Counted from the first letter of the stretch, positions 6,201-14,869 are shown. The stretch is DNA of 64,000 bases from Caulobacter segnis (GCF_029543125.1 NZ_JARQWW010000006.1:62001-126000), one strand, 5' to 3'. Notes: a model not told the origin generated them from the letters alone. Made by a program: numbers and translations.

Positions 6201-8297
6201 ATGGCCCTGGGGCTGGATCTGCAGAAGGACGAACAGGGACAGGCGGCCGGCGCACTCGCGCTGGCGGCGGTCTTCGTCGTGTGCGCGATCCTCACCAAGG
6301 TCATCAACGACGTGACCGGCGTGCCCACCATCTGGCTGGGCAACGGCCTGCTGATCGGCGGCCTTCTGGCCCTGCGCCCGCGCTGGGGCCTGGTCATGCT
6401 GGTCATGTCGATGATCGGCGACGTGATGGTGGACCTGTTCACCGGACGGTCGCTGAAGGCGATGATCACCTATCCCACCCTGGACCTGATCGAGACCCTG
6501 CTGGCGGTGTGGATCGCCCGGCGGTTCTGCGCCTCGTCCCTGCGGCTGAAGAACATCCGCGACGTGATCGCCATCCTCGCTTTCGCCTGCGTGCCGGCGG
6601 TGGCGATCGTCGGCGCCTTGGCGGGGCTGGCCAACGTGCTGTTCTTCGGGCGGGAGTTCTTCATCTCCTACCGCGTCTGGTTCTTCGCCGACCTGCTGGG
6701 GGTCTGCATGACCCTGCCGGCGACCATGGTGATCCTGGACCCGCGCCACAACCGCGCCTTCCAGCGCGCCCTCGGCGAGCACTTGGCCTTCTACGGCGGC
6801 TTGGCGGGGGTGGTGTTCCTGGCCTTCCTGCAGCCGACCTCGCCCCTGTCTTTCCTCATCTTCCCGGCCCTGATCCTGACCACCTTCCGCCTGGGTCCGC
6901 GCGGCGCGGCCTTCGGCGCGGCCGTGGTCGCCGCCGTGGCCCTGCCCATGACGCTGCAGGGCGCGGCGCCGGCCCTGCTGAACGACCGCTGGGCCCTGGT
7001 GGACCGGCTGCAGGTGCTGCACCTGTTCATCGTCACGGTCTTCATCACATCCCTCGCCGCGGCGCTGGAGCTGTCCAAGCAGGCGTCCCTGCGCCGCCTG
7101 CTGGTGCGCCGCGACCGCACCGCCCGCGCCGCCCGCGCCCGGGCCCAGGCCGCCAACACCGCCAAGGGCGAGTTCCTTGCCAATATGAGCCACGAGGTCC
7201 GCACCCCGCTGAACAGCATCCTGGGCTTCACGCGCCTGCTCAGCGACCGCCAGGACCTGCCGGCCGACGTGCAGCGCCAGCTGCGCCTGATCGACCAGTC
7301 GGGCGAGTCCCTGCTGACCGTGGTCAACGACGTGCTCGACTTCTCGCGCATGGAGGCCGGCCAGATCGAGCTGGACATCCGCGCCACCGACATGCGCCGC
7401 CTGGTGGAGGACGCCATGGCCATCGTCGCCGGCGACGCGGCGGCCAAGGGTCTGGAGCTGCGGCTGGAGCATGACGGCCCGACCGGCGTGGCGCACATGA
7501 TCGACGACCGCCGCGCCCGCCAGGTTCTGCTGAACCTGCTGAACAACGCCATCAAGTTCACCGCCGCCGGCTCCGTCACCCTGCGGCTGAAGATCACCAA
7601 CGAGAAGCCCGGCGTGGACTATGTCCGCATCGAGGTGGCCGACACCGGCGTGGGCATCGCTCCCGCCGCCCAGGAGACCCTGTTCCGCCGCTTCTCCCAG
7701 GCCGACAGCTCGGTCAGCCGCTCTTACGGCGGCTCGGGCCTGGGCCTGGCCATCAGCAAGGGCCTGATGGAGCTGGTGGGCGGCCGCATCGGGGTGGAGA
7801 GCACCCTGGGCAAGGGCTCGACCTTCTGGCTGGACGGCCATGTCCGCACCACCGCCGCAGCCGCCGAGGCGGCCGAGGAGCCGGCCGCCTTCATCCCCGC
7901 CGGCGCCCGCCTGCTGCTGGTGGACGACCACCCCATGAACCGCGAGGTCGGCGCCGCCCTGCTGACCGCCGCCGGCTGCGTGGTGGACACCGCCGAGGGC
8001 GGCGAGGAGGCCGTGGCCCTGGCCGCCTCCAAGCCCTACGACGCCATCCTCATGGACATCCACATGCCGGGCATGGACGGCCTGACCGCCACCCGCGTGA
8101 TCCGCGGCCTGGACGGCCCCGCGGCCCGCGTCCCGATCATCGCCATGAGCGCCGACGCCCTGCCCCAGCACGTGGCCAAGTGCCTCGAAGCCGGCATGGT
8201 CGACCACGTGGCCAAACCGATCCGCCGCGAGGATCTGTTCGCCAAGGTGGGGCGGTGGACGGCGGTAAGGGCGGAAGACAAGTCACGGGCGGCCTAA
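6201..8297 (+). CDS. MASE1-type hybrid sensor histidine kinase
   Basis: 698-residue inner-membrane sensor kinase. About eight hydrophobic helices in residues 15-285 carry the MASE1-like signature (TIWLGNGLLIGGLLALRP). Then come the HisKA domain with phosphoacceptor His331 in SHEVRTPLN, an HATPase_c domain (NNAIKF, ADTGVGI, GGSGLGLAIS; about 435-550) and a C-terminal receiver domain with phosphoacceptor Asp619 (MDIHMPG). The frame is open from 6168, but the ATG at 6201 has a GAGAGG Shine-Dalgarno about 10 bases upstream. No partner regulator or phosphotransfer protein is adjacent. The ligand of the MASE1 domain is unknown. Confidence 0.9.
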   Translation: MALGLDLQKDEQGQAAGALALAAVFVVCAILTKVINDVTGVPTIWLGNGLLIGGLLALRPRWGLVMLVMSMIGDVMVDLFTGRSLKAMITYPTLDLIETLLAVWIARRFCASSLRLKNIRDVIAILAFACVPAVAIVGALAGLANVLFFGREFFISYRVWFFADLLGVCMTLPATMVILDPRHNRAFQRALGEHLAFYGGLAGVVFLAFLQPTSPLSFLIFPALILTTFRLGPRGAAFGAAVVAAVALPMTLQGAAPALLNDRWALVDRLQVLHLFIVTVFITSLAAALELSKQASLRRLLVRRDRTARAARARAQAANTAKGEFLANMSHEVRTPLNSILGFTRLLSDRQDLPADVQRQLRLIDQSGESLLTVVNDVLDFSRMEAGQIELDIRATDMRRLVEDAMAIVAGDAAAKGLELRLEHDGPTGVAHMIDDRRARQVLLNLLNNAIKFTAAGSVTLRLKITNEKPGVDYVRIEVADTGVGIAPAAQETLFRRFSQADSSVSRSYGGSGLGLAISKGLMELVGGRIGVESTLGKGSTFWLDGHVRTTAAAAEAAEEPAAFIPAGARLLLVDDHPMNREVGAALLTAAGCVVDTAEGGEEAVALAASKPYDAILMDIHMPGMDGLTATRVIRGLDGPAARVPIIAMSADALPQHVAKCLEAGMVDHVAKPIRREDLFAKVGRWTAVRAEDKSRAA

Positions 8298-8403
8298 ATC
8301 CTCCCCCGCTGGGGGAGGTGGCCCAGAGGGCCGGAGGGGGCTTTCCTCGTCAGCAGAACCCCCTCCACCGCTTCGCGGTCCCCCTCCCCCAAAGGGGAGG
8401 ATT
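8298..8403. repeat. Palindromic intergenic repeat, family A (long copy)
   Basis: Long inverted repeat starting with CCTCCCCC...GGGGGAGG and ending with its mirror image. The centre carries the recurring block CCCTCCACCGCTTCGCGGTC. Near-identical copies lie at 9796, 10723, 18706, 39311, 41073 and 56090. It starts at the kinase stop codon and lies 68 bp before the next gene, where it may terminate transcription. Confidence 0.85.
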
Positions 8404-8471
8404 TCTCTCGCCTCTTCCACCCCCTCGCCCCATCCCCTAACCTCCCCCGCGAACATCGGAGGGGTTCGTCG

Positions 8472-9452
8472 ATGAAGCGTCTTGGTCTCGTGCTCGCGGC
8501 TCTGGCCGCCATGACCCTCTCCGCCTGCTCGCCGAAATCCGACGCGCCGACGGACGGCCGCACCACGATCCGCTTCGCCACCGACTGGAAGGCCCAGGCC
8601 GAACAGGGCGGCTTCTACCAGGCCCTGGCCACGGGCGAGTACGCCAAGCGCGGCCTGGACGTGACCATCATCCAGGGCGGCCCGGGCGTGAACGTGCCCC
8701 AGCTGGTCGCCGCCGGCGCGGTGGAGATGGGCATGGGCTCCAATAGCTTCATCGTCCTGAACCTGGCGCAGGAGAAGGCCCCGGTGAAGGCCGTGGCCGC
8801 CTTCATGCAGAAGGACCCCCAGGTGCTGATCGCCCACCCGGACCAGGGTCTCAACAGCCTGGCCGACATCAAGGGTCGGCCGATCCTGCTGTCCGACGCC
8901 TCGACCACCGCCTTCTGGGTCTGGCTGCGCGCCAAGTACGGCTACACCGACGAGCAGGTGCGCAAGTACAACTTCAACCCCGCCCCGTTCCTGGCCGACA
9001 AGCGGGTGGTCCAGCAGGGCTATCTGACCAGCGAGCCCTACACGATCAAGAAGGTCGCCGGCTTCGATCCGCAGGTGTTCCTGCTGGCCGACGAGGGCTT
9101 CCCCGGCTACGCGGCCATGGTGCTGGCCCCCGACAGCCTGATCGCCAAGAACCCGCAAGCCGTGAAGGCCTTCAACGAGGCCTCGGCCGCCGGCTGGCGC
9201 TCCTACCTGTTCGGCGACCCGGCCCCCGGCGACGCCCTGATCATCAAGGACAACCCCGAGATCACCCCCGACATCCTGGAGCAGGCCCGCGCCAAGATGC
9301 GCACCTACGCCATCGTCGGCGAACCCATCGGCGCCATGACCGACGCCCGCTGGAAGACCTTCTTCGACGTTGCGGCGTCCCAGGGGGTCTATGCGAAGGA
9401 CCTCGACTACAAGGCGGCGTACACGCTCGCGCTGCTGCCGGAGGTGAAGTGA
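8472..9452 (+). CDS. ABC transporter substrate-binding lipoprotein (NitT/TauT, NMT1/THI5-like)
   Basis: 326 residues. A lipoprotein signal peptide with lipobox LSAC puts the lipidated cysteine at residue 19. The mature part begins TIRFATDWKAQAEQGGFYQAL, the type of N-terminus found in SsuA/TauA/ThiY-like binding proteins, and includes MGMGSNSF and KGRPILL motifs of the two-lobed fold. The ATPase at 9976 and permease at 10862 complete an importer. The cargo could be a sulfonate, a pyrimidine or another small organic solute; the sequence does not decide. The stop overlaps the GTG start of a DUF559 gene. Confidence 0.85.
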   Translation: MKRLGLVLAALAAMTLSACSPKSDAPTDGRTTIRFATDWKAQAEQGGFYQALATGEYAKRGLDVTIIQGGPGVNVPQLVAAGAVEMGMGSNSFIVLNLAQEKAPVKAVAAFMQKDPQVLIAHPDQGLNSLADIKGRPILLSDASTTAFWVWLRAKYGYTDEQVRKYNFNPAPFLADKRVVQQGYLTSEPYTIKKVAGFDPQVFLLADEGFPGYAAMVLAPDSLIAKNPQAVKAFNEASAAGWRSYLFGDPAPGDALIIKDNPEITPDILEQARAKMRTYAIVGEPIGAMTDARWKTFFDVAASQGVYAKDLDYKAAYTLALLPEVK

Positions 9453-9979
9453 GGGGCGAGGTCCTGGCGCTGAAGCGGGCCAAGTCGTTGCGGCGGACCA
9501 TGAGCCCGCCGGAAGCGGCCGTGTGGGCGCGGCTGAAGATCCGCTCGCCCGAGAACCCGGTCTTCCGCCGCCAGCACCCGCTGGGTCCCTACATCCTGGA
9601 CTTCTACTGCGCGGCGGCCAGCCTCGCCGTTGAGATCGACGGAGAGGGCCACGGCTTCGGCGACCAGCCGGAGCATGATCGGCGGCGCGACGACTGGCTT
9701 TCGGAACAGGGCGTCCGCGTCGTTCGCGTGACCGCCGCCGAACTGATGAGCGATCCTGACGAGATCGTCGAAGGCTTCCGCCTCCTGGAGCTGGACCTCT
9801 CCTCCCCCGTAAAACGGGGGAGGGGGACCGCCCGAAGGGTGGTGGAGGGGGCGACCGCCCACTCTGAGCCCAGTCATGCCCCCTCCACCGCGGAGCCTGT
9901 CCTCGGGTCGACCTTCGGTCGAGCCCGGGGGCGGTCCCCCTCCCCCGTCACGACGGGGGAGGAGAAGTGCCGGTCATGA
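9449..9979 (+). CDS. DUF559 (endonuclease-like) protein with repeat-derived tail
   Basis: 176 residues as an open frame. Residues 1-117 are a DUF559/COG2852 protein of the very-short-patch-repair-like nuclease fold: LRRTMSPPEAAVWARL, then FRRQHPLGPYILDFYC, VEIDGEGH and the Arg-rich GVRVVRVTAAEL. The last 60 residues (from about SSPVKRGRG) are simply translation of palindromic repeat family A inserted at 9796-9966. The GTG start overlaps the binding-protein stop (GTGA). A nuclease-fold gene between importer genes is odd; DUF559 genes often occur as scattered single genes in these genomes. The function is unknown. Confidence 0.8.
   Translation: MRGEVLALKRAKSLRRTMSPPEAAVWARLKIRSPENPVFRRQHPLGPYILDFYCAAASLAVEIDGEGHGFGDQPEHDRRRDDWLSEQGVRVVRVTAAELMSDPDEIVEGFRLLELDLSSPVKRGRGTARRVVEGATAHSEPSHAPSTAEPVLGSTFGRARGRSPSPVTTGEEKCRS
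9796..9966. repeat. Palindromic repeat family A inside the end of the DUF559 frame
   Basis: A 171-bp copy with a terminal hairpin (CCTCCCCCG...CGGGGGAGG, 9799-9826), the CCCTCCACCGC block and a closing CCTCCCCCG...CGGGGGAGGAG hairpin. It also contains an extra inner palindrome (TCGACCTTCGGTCGA, 9908-9922). It lies in frame with DUF559, and its right end (GGGGGAGGAG) provides the Shine-Dalgarno of the following ATPase gene. Confidence 0.85.
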
Positions 9980-10707
9980 TCGCCGCCCTTCAATCCGTCG
10001 AGGTCGACTACCCCAAGCGCGGCCGCGCCCTTGGCCCCATCGACCTGGCCGTCACCACCGGCGAGCGCGTCGCTCTGGTCGGGCCGTCCGGCTGTGGCAA
10101 GTCCACCGCCCTGCGGCTGCTGGCCGGCCTCGAAGAGCCCACGCGGGGGACTGTCGCCCGCCAGGTCTCCAAGGGCGAGACCGCCGTGGTGTTCCAGGCG
10201 CCGACCCTGGCCCCATGGCTGGACGCCGCCAGCAACGTCGCCCTGCCGTTGGAGCTGTCGGGCGTTCCCCGCGCCGCCGCCCGAACCAAGGCGGAAAAGG
10301 CCCTGGCCGCCGTGGGCCTGAAGGACGCCGCCGCCGCGCGGCCGTGCCAACTGTCCGGCGGCATGGCCATGCGCGTCTCCCTGGCCCGCGCCCTGGCGGT
10401 GAAGCCGCGCCTGCTGCTGCTGGACGAGCCCTTCGCGGCCCTGGACGAGGTCACCCGCCGCGTCCTGGCCGACGACGTCCTCGCCCTCCAGGCGGAGCTG
10501 AAGCCCGCCATGGTCTTCGTCACCCACAGCGTCGAGGAGGCTGTCTATATGGCCGAGCGCGTGGTGGTGCTGAGCGGCGCCGGCCAGATCATCGGCGAGA
10601 CCCGCCTGCCCGGCGCCTGGCCGCATCCCGCCGGCTGGCGCGCCTGCCCCGACTTCCGTCAGGCGGTGGAGTGCATCTCGGGTCAGTTGGCGGAGGCGAT
10701 GGCATGA
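9976..10707 (+). CDS. ABC transporter ATP-binding protein (NitT/TauT/SsuB type)
   Basis: 243-residue ATPase of the importer. Walker A GPSGCGKST is at 36-44, the signature is LSGGMAMR at about 129, and Walker B with D-loop is LLLLDEPFAALDEVTRR at about 149-164, followed by a switch histidine in VFVTHSVEEA. This matches SsuB/TauB-type proteins, although residues 45-110 are shorter than usual. The ATG at 9976 is preferred over the GTG at 9967 because it is better spaced from the GGAGGAG provided by the preceding repeat. It acts at the inner membrane with the permease at 10862. Confidence 0.87.
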   Translation: MIAALQSVEVDYPKRGRALGPIDLAVTTGERVALVGPSGCGKSTALRLLAGLEEPTRGTVARQVSKGETAVVFQAPTLAPWLDAASNVALPLELSGVPRAAARTKAEKALAAVGLKDAAAARPCQLSGGMAMRVSLARALAVKPRLLLLDEPFAALDEVTRRVLADDVLALQAELKPAMVFVTHSVEEAVYMAERVVVLSGAGQIIGETRLPGAWPHPAGWRACPDFRQAVECISGQLAEAMA

Positions 10708-10722
10708 ATGCTCACCTCACCA

Positions 10723-10854
10723 TCTCCTCCCCTGCGAAGCGGGGGAGGGGGACCATGCGCAGCATGGTGGAGGGGGCGACCCCATCCGCTGAGCCCAGTC
10801 ACGCCCCCTCCACCGCTATCGCGGTCCCCCTCCCCCGTTGCACGGGGGAGGAGT
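10723..10854. repeat. Palindromic repeat family A between ATPase and permease genes
   Basis: 132-bp copy with outer CTCCTCCCC...GGGGGAGGAG arms and the CCCTCCACCGC core. It separates the ATPase and permease genes of the same importer. Its right end gives the GGAGGAG Shine-Dalgarno eight bases before the permease ATG. Insertion within an operon suggests it does not fully terminate transcription. Confidence 0.85.
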
Positions 10855-10861
10855 CGTGCTC

Positions 10862-11626
10862 ATGAACGCCGTCCGCGCCCTGGCCCCCGTGATCCTGGCC
10901 GCCCTGCTGCTGGCGGGATGGGAGATCGCCTGCCGCGGGCTGGAGATCCCGGCCTATTTCCTGCCGCCGCCCTCGGCGGTGCTGGCGGCCCTGGTCGGGG
11001 ACTGGCGCAGCCTGGCGGTCAGCGCCTGGACCACCCTGTCCATGGCCCTGTGCGCCCTGCTGATCGCCGCCGTCATCGCCTGCGCCCTGGCCCTGGTCAC
11101 GGCGCTGAGCCGCACGGTGGAGCGGGCGGTGACGCCCCTGGCCGTGCTGATGCAGGTGACCCCCGTGGTGGCCATCGCGCCCCTGGTGGTGATCTGGGCC
11201 GGCGTGTCCCATCCCGAGCGGGCGGTGACCGCCCTGGCCGTGGTGGTGGCGTTCTTCCCCATCTTCTCCGGCGCGCTCACCGGGCTGAAGTCGGCGGACC
11301 CGGACCTGAAGCGGCTGTTCGCCCTCTACGGCGCCAACCCGCTGCAACGCCTGCTGCGACTGAAGCTGCCCTCGGCGGTCCCGCATCTGCTGGAGGGGCT
11401 GAAGGTCGCCGCCGGCCTGTCCCTGATCGGGGCCGTGGTCGCCGAGTTCGTGGCCGGCTCCGGCGGGTCGCAGGGCCTGGCCTGGCGCATCCTCGAGGCC
11501 GGCAACCGGCTGCAGACCGCCAAGATGTTCGCCGCCGTCGCCTTGTTGGGCCTGATGGGCGCGGGGCTGCACGCCCTGCTGCAGGTGGTGGAGAAGAAGG
11601 CCCTGATCTGGTGGCGAGGCCGCTGA
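10862..11626 (+). CDS. ABC transporter permease (NitT/TauT/SsuC type)
   Basis: 254 residues with six predicted membrane helices and the BPD_transp_1 EAA loop at about 165-185 (LYGANPLQRLLRLKLPSAVPHLL), the site that contacts the ATPase. PPPSAVLAAL near residue 40 is typical of the SsuC/TauC/nitrate permease family. The ATG at 10862 is chosen for its GGAGGAG Shine-Dalgarno; the frame is open slightly further upstream but only into the repeat. It completes the importer with the lipoprotein at 8472 and the ATPase at 9976. Confidence 0.87.
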   Translation: MNAVRALAPVILAALLLAGWEIACRGLEIPAYFLPPPSAVLAALVGDWRSLAVSAWTTLSMALCALLIAAVIACALALVTALSRTVERAVTPLAVLMQVTPVVAIAPLVVIWAGVSHPERAVTALAVVVAFFPIFSGALTGLKSADPDLKRLFALYGANPLQRLLRLKLPSAVPHLLEGLKVAAGLSLIGAVVAEFVAGSGGSQGLAWRILEAGNRLQTAKMFAAVALLGLMGAGLHALLQVVEKKALIWWRGR

Positions 11627-11683
11627 CCGCGAAAGATCGTTGACCGTCGCCGCGAGGGGTTCCGATCTCCGCTTGCGTCTGTA

Positions 11684-11699
11684 ATGTTACCGATAACAT
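11684..11699. promoter_or_regulatory. Predicted LacI/GntR-type operator
   Basis: A perfect 6-bp-arm palindrome, ATGTTA-CCGA-TAACAT, lies 35 bp before the GTG start of the GH95 gene. Its form matches the operator known for the LacI-family gluconate repressor GntR of E. coli. No LacI-family gene lies in the window, so the regulator must be elsewhere. Confidence 0.6.
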
Positions 11700-11734
11700 C
11701 GCCAGCAAGGCGAGGCTGTACCCGAGGAGACGCC

Positions 11735-14083
11735 GTGACCGACCTTACCCGCCGCACCGCCCTGCAAGCCCTGTCGGCCGCCACGGCGCTGTCCGGCTTC
11801 GGCCTGACCACACCCGCCTTCCCCCAAACGTCGGACGCCCCGCGCCTGTGGTACCGCGAGCCGGCCAAGGTGTGGACCGAGGCCCTGCCCGTGGGCTCGG
11901 GCCGTATGGGGGCCATGGTGTTCGGCGGCGTGGCGGTCGAGCGGCTGCAGCTCAACGAGAACACCCTGTGGGGCGGCGGGCCGTATGACCCGGTGAACCC
12001 GGAGGCGGCCGGCGCCCTGCCCGAAATCCGCCGCCTGATCGAGGCCGGCGACTATGCCGGGGCGACGGTCCTGGCCAACGCCAAGTTCATGTCCAAGCCC
12101 CTGCGCCAGATGTCGTACCAGACCCTGGGCGACCTGAAGCTGACCTTCCCCGGCCTGCCGGAGATCGCCGACGGCTACGTTCGCCAACTGGACCTGGACG
12201 GCGCGGTCAGCCGCGTGCGGTTCGCCCATGGCGGAACCAGCTTCCAGCGCGAGGTGATCGCCAGCGCCCCGGATCAGGTGGTGGCCGTGCGCCTGAGCGC
12301 GGACAAACCGGGCGCGATCTCCGTCGACTTGGCCTTCGACAGCCCCTTGCCCGCCACGGTGTCGGTGGAGGGAGGCGACCTGGTCCTCAACGGAACCAAC
12401 GCCGGCCAGCACGGGCTTTCGGGGGCATTGAAGGTGGACTGCCGCGTCCGCGTGGCCGCCAGGGGCGGCAAGGTCACGGCGGGGGACAAGACCCTGTCGG
12501 TCCAGGGGGCGGACGAAGTGCTGCTGCTCATCGCGGCGGGGACCAGCTACAAGCGGTTCGACGACGTGTCGGGCGATCCGGCGGCCGCCGACCGACAGCG
12601 CCTGGACAAGGCCGGCGGCAAGCCGTGGTCCGCCCTGCTGTCGGCGCATCAGGCCGATCATCGCGCCCTGTTCCGCCGGGTGGCCGTGGACTTCGGGACC
12701 AGCGCCACCGCCCAGCGGCCCACGGACGAGCGCATCCGCCTGTCGCCCACGGTGGACGACCCGGCCCTGGCGGCCCTGTACTTCCAGTACGGGCGCTATC
12801 TGCTGATCGCCTGCTCCCGCCCCGGCGGCCAGCCGGCCAATCTGCAGGGGCTGTGGAACGACTCCATGAACCCGCCCTGGGGCGGCAAGTTCACCATCAA
12901 CATCAACACCGAGATGAACTACTGGCCGGCCGAGCCCACCGACCTGGGCGAGTGCGTGGCGCCGCTGGTGGCCATGGTCCGCGACTTGTCGACGACCGGC
13001 GCCCGGACGGCCAAGGCCATGTATGGCGCGCGCGGCTGGATGGCCCACCACAACACCGACCTGTGGCGGGCGACGGGCCCCATCGACGGCGCCAAGTACG
13101 GGGTTTGGCCCACGGGCGGGGCCTGGCTGTGCAAGCACCTGTGGGACCGGTACGATTATGGCCGCGACCGGGCCTATCTGGCGCGGATCTATCCGGTCCT
13201 GCGCGACGCGGCCCTGTTCTTCGTGGACACCCTGGTGGTCGATCCCAAGAGCGGCCGGCTGGTCACCAGCCCGTCGATCTCGCCCGAGAACGACCACGGC
13301 CACGGCTCGTCCCTGGCGGCGGGGCCGACCATGGACCAGGCCATCATCCGCGACCTGTTCGACAACACCATCAGCGCCGCCCGCGTCCTCAACCGCGACC
13401 CGGCCCTGGCCGCCGAGTTCGCCGCCACGCGGGACCGGCTGGCGCCCTACGAGATCGGCAAGGACGGCCAGCTTCAGGAATGGCAGGAGGACTGGGACGC
13501 CGACGCCCTGGACCAGCAGCACCGCCACGTCTCGCACCTTTACGGCCTCTATCCGTCGGACCAGATCAGCATCGACACGACGCCCGACCTGGCCGCCGCC
13601 GCGAAGACGACGCTGGAGACGCGGGGCGACCTGTCCACCGGCTGGGCCATCGCCTGGCGGCTGAACCTGTGGGCTCGCCTGGGCGACGGGGACCGGGCGC
13701 ACCGCATCCTGCGCGCCCTGATGGGGCCGGAGCGGACCTATCCCAACATGTTCGACGCCCACCCGCCGTTCCAGATCGACGGCAACTTCGGCGGGACCTC
13801 GGGCATGGTCGAGATGGTCCTGCAAAGCCGCAACGGCGCGGTCCACCTGCTGCCCGCCCTGCCGCCCGCCTGGCCCACGGGGTCCATGGTCGGCCTCAAG
13901 GCGCGGGGCGCGTTGGGCGTCGATGTCTGGTGGCGCGACGGGGCGCTGGACCGGGCGGTGTTGAAGGCCGGGGCGGACGGGCCGCAGAAGGTGGTGCTGG
14001 CCGGAAAGACGCTGGAGTTGAACCTGCGGCGGGGGGAGACGCGGACGGTTCGGGTGGCGGATGGGGTGTTGAGGGCGAGCTGA
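11735..14083 (+). CDS. Glycoside hydrolase family 95 (alpha-L-fucosidase type), exported
   Basis: 782 residues. The N-terminus has a twin-arginine-like signal (LTRRTALQALSAATAL) with cleavage near residue 33. The mature enzyme begins LWYREPAKVWTEALPVGSGRMGAMVFG and has the GH95 blocks NLQGLWNDSMNPPWGGKF, NINTEMNYWPAEPTDLGEC, SPSISPEND and HRHVSHLYGLYPSDQI, plus GNFGGTSGMVEM near the C-terminus. GH95 enzymes are inverting fucosidases or galactosidases acting on xyloglucan and other fucosylated glycans. The GTG at 11735 has a GAGGAGA Shine-Dalgarno; the ATG at 11684 would put the operator inside the gene. It stands alone with its own operator. Confidence 0.92.
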   Translation: MTDLTRRTALQALSAATALSGFGLTTPAFPQTSDAPRLWYREPAKVWTEALPVGSGRMGAMVFGGVAVERLQLNENTLWGGGPYDPVNPEAAGALPEIRRLIEAGDYAGATVLANAKFMSKPLRQMSYQTLGDLKLTFPGLPEIADGYVRQLDLDGAVSRVRFAHGGTSFQREVIASAPDQVVAVRLSADKPGAISVDLAFDSPLPATVSVEGGDLVLNGTNAGQHGLSGALKVDCRVRVAARGGKVTAGDKTLSVQGADEVLLLIAAGTSYKRFDDVSGDPAAADRQRLDKAGGKPWSALLSAHQADHRALFRRVAVDFGTSATAQRPTDERIRLSPTVDDPALAALYFQYGRYLLIACSRPGGQPANLQGLWNDSMNPPWGGKFTININTEMNYWPAEPTDLGECVAPLVAMVRDLSTTGARTAKAMYGARGWMAHHNTDLWRATGPIDGAKYGVWPTGGAWLCKHLWDRYDYGRDRAYLARIYPVLRDAALFFVDTLVVDPKSGRLVTSPSISPENDHGHGSSLAAGPTMDQAIIRDLFDNTISAARVLNRDPALAAEFAATRDRLAPYEIGKDGQLQEWQEDWDADALDQQHRHVSHLYGLYPSDQISIDTTPDLAAAAKTTLETRGDLSTGWAIAWRLNLWARLGDGDRAHRILRALMGPERTYPNMFDAHPPFQIDGNFGGTSGMVEMVLQSRNGAVHLLPALPPAWPTGSMVGLKARGALGVDVWWRDGALDRAVLKAGADGPQKVVLAGKTLELNLRRGETRTVRVADGVLRAS

Positions 14084-14119
14084 TCTTTCCTCCGCCGTTT
14101 CGCAGGGGAGGAGAAGATC
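14082..14119. terminator. Bidirectional terminator-like inverted repeat (short family A)
   Basis: GATCTT...AAGATC arms (14082-14087 and 14114-14119) enclose a CCTCC...GGAGG hairpin. The element overlaps the stop codons of the two convergent genes on either side, as expected for a shared terminator. Confidence 0.65.
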
Positions 14120-14798
14120 ACCCCAGGTTCTTCCGCCGCTCCAGCTCCGCCGCGCTCGGCTCGGCCATGGCGAAGGAGCCGGTGACGACCTCGCCCTTCG
14201 GCTCATAGACGGCCACCACCACGCCGCTGTCGGAGACGCGGGAGGAGACCATCTTCAGGCTGGCGGCGGCGATCCCGTCGTCGAACAGACGCTTTCCGCC
14301 GCCCAGCAGCAGGGGGAAGGTCAGGACCCACAGCTCGTCCACCAGGCCGTGCTGGAAGAGGAGCTGGTTCAGCTCCGTGCTGCCCTGGACGACCAGGTCG
14401 CGGCCTTCGCTGTTCTTGAGCGCGCGGATGTCTTCGACCGTGGCCAGGCCGTGGCTGTTCACCCAGTCCAGGCTTTCGGGGCGGTGGGTCAGGACGAACT
14501 TGTCGATGCGATCGAAGCTCTCGCCCATCTCGGCGGCGCCGGCGTCATAGTCGGCGGCGGCCGGGTCCTTCTGCACGAAGGGCCAGTGGGCGGCGAAGAT
14601 GTCGTAGGTGCGCCGGCCCAGCAGCAGGTCGAAGGCCCGGCCGAACAGCTCGCCTATGGCGGTGTTCAGGGTGTCGTCCCAATGCTGCGTGCCCCAGCCG
14701 CCATGGGTGAAGCCGCCGGAGGGATCCTCCTCCGGACCGCCGGGAGCCTGCATGACTCCGTCCAGACTGATGAAGGCTCCGACGATGATCCGACGCAT
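14118..14798 (-). CDS. Dihydrofolate reductase-fold protein (RibD C-terminal domain family)
   Basis: 226 residues, cytoplasmic. The N-terminus MRRIIVGAFISLDGVMQAPGG is the standard start of the RibD_C/DHFR-like family, and LLLGRRTYDIFAAHWPF, VEDIRALKNSEGRDLVVQGS and WVLTFPLLLGGGKRLFDDG are its later conserved blocks, including the NADPH-binding region. These small oxidoreductases mostly have unknown substrates and are not true folate enzymes. The ATG at 14798 follows CAGGAG by 7 bases. The gene is a single unit convergent with GH95. Confidence 0.88.
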   Translation of the reverse strand: MRRIIVGAFISLDGVMQAPGGPEEDPSGGFTHGGWGTQHWDDTLNTAIGELFGRAFDLLLGRRTYDIFAAHWPFVQKDPAAADYDAGAAEMGESFDRIDKFVLTHRPESLDWVNSHGLATVEDIRALKNSEGRDLVVQGSTELNQLLFQHGLVDELWVLTFPLLLGGGKRLFDDGIAAASLKMVSSRVSDSGVVVAVYEPKGEVVTGSFAMAEPSAAELERRKNLG

Positions 14799-14869
14799 GG
14801 GCGTTCTCCTGTGGGTTTGAGCCTAGGACGGATGAAAATGCAGCGTTCCGACATGGCGCCAAAATAAAA

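Noticed and set aside
6018-8207. 729-codon open frame antisense to the hybrid kinase gene
   Set aside because: Low-complexity Gly/His/Gln/Ala translation that mirrors the high-GC codon pattern of the real gene; no domain and no ribosome site.
8298-8403. CRISPR array or transposon ends
   Set aside because: The repeats are long palindromes dispersed singly between genes, without spacers of regular size and without an associated gene.
11687-14206. 839-codon open frame antisense to the GH95 gene
   Set aside because: Shadow of a GC-rich gene; translation is Arg/Pro/Gly/Val repeats without motifs while the plus strand has clear GH95 blocks.
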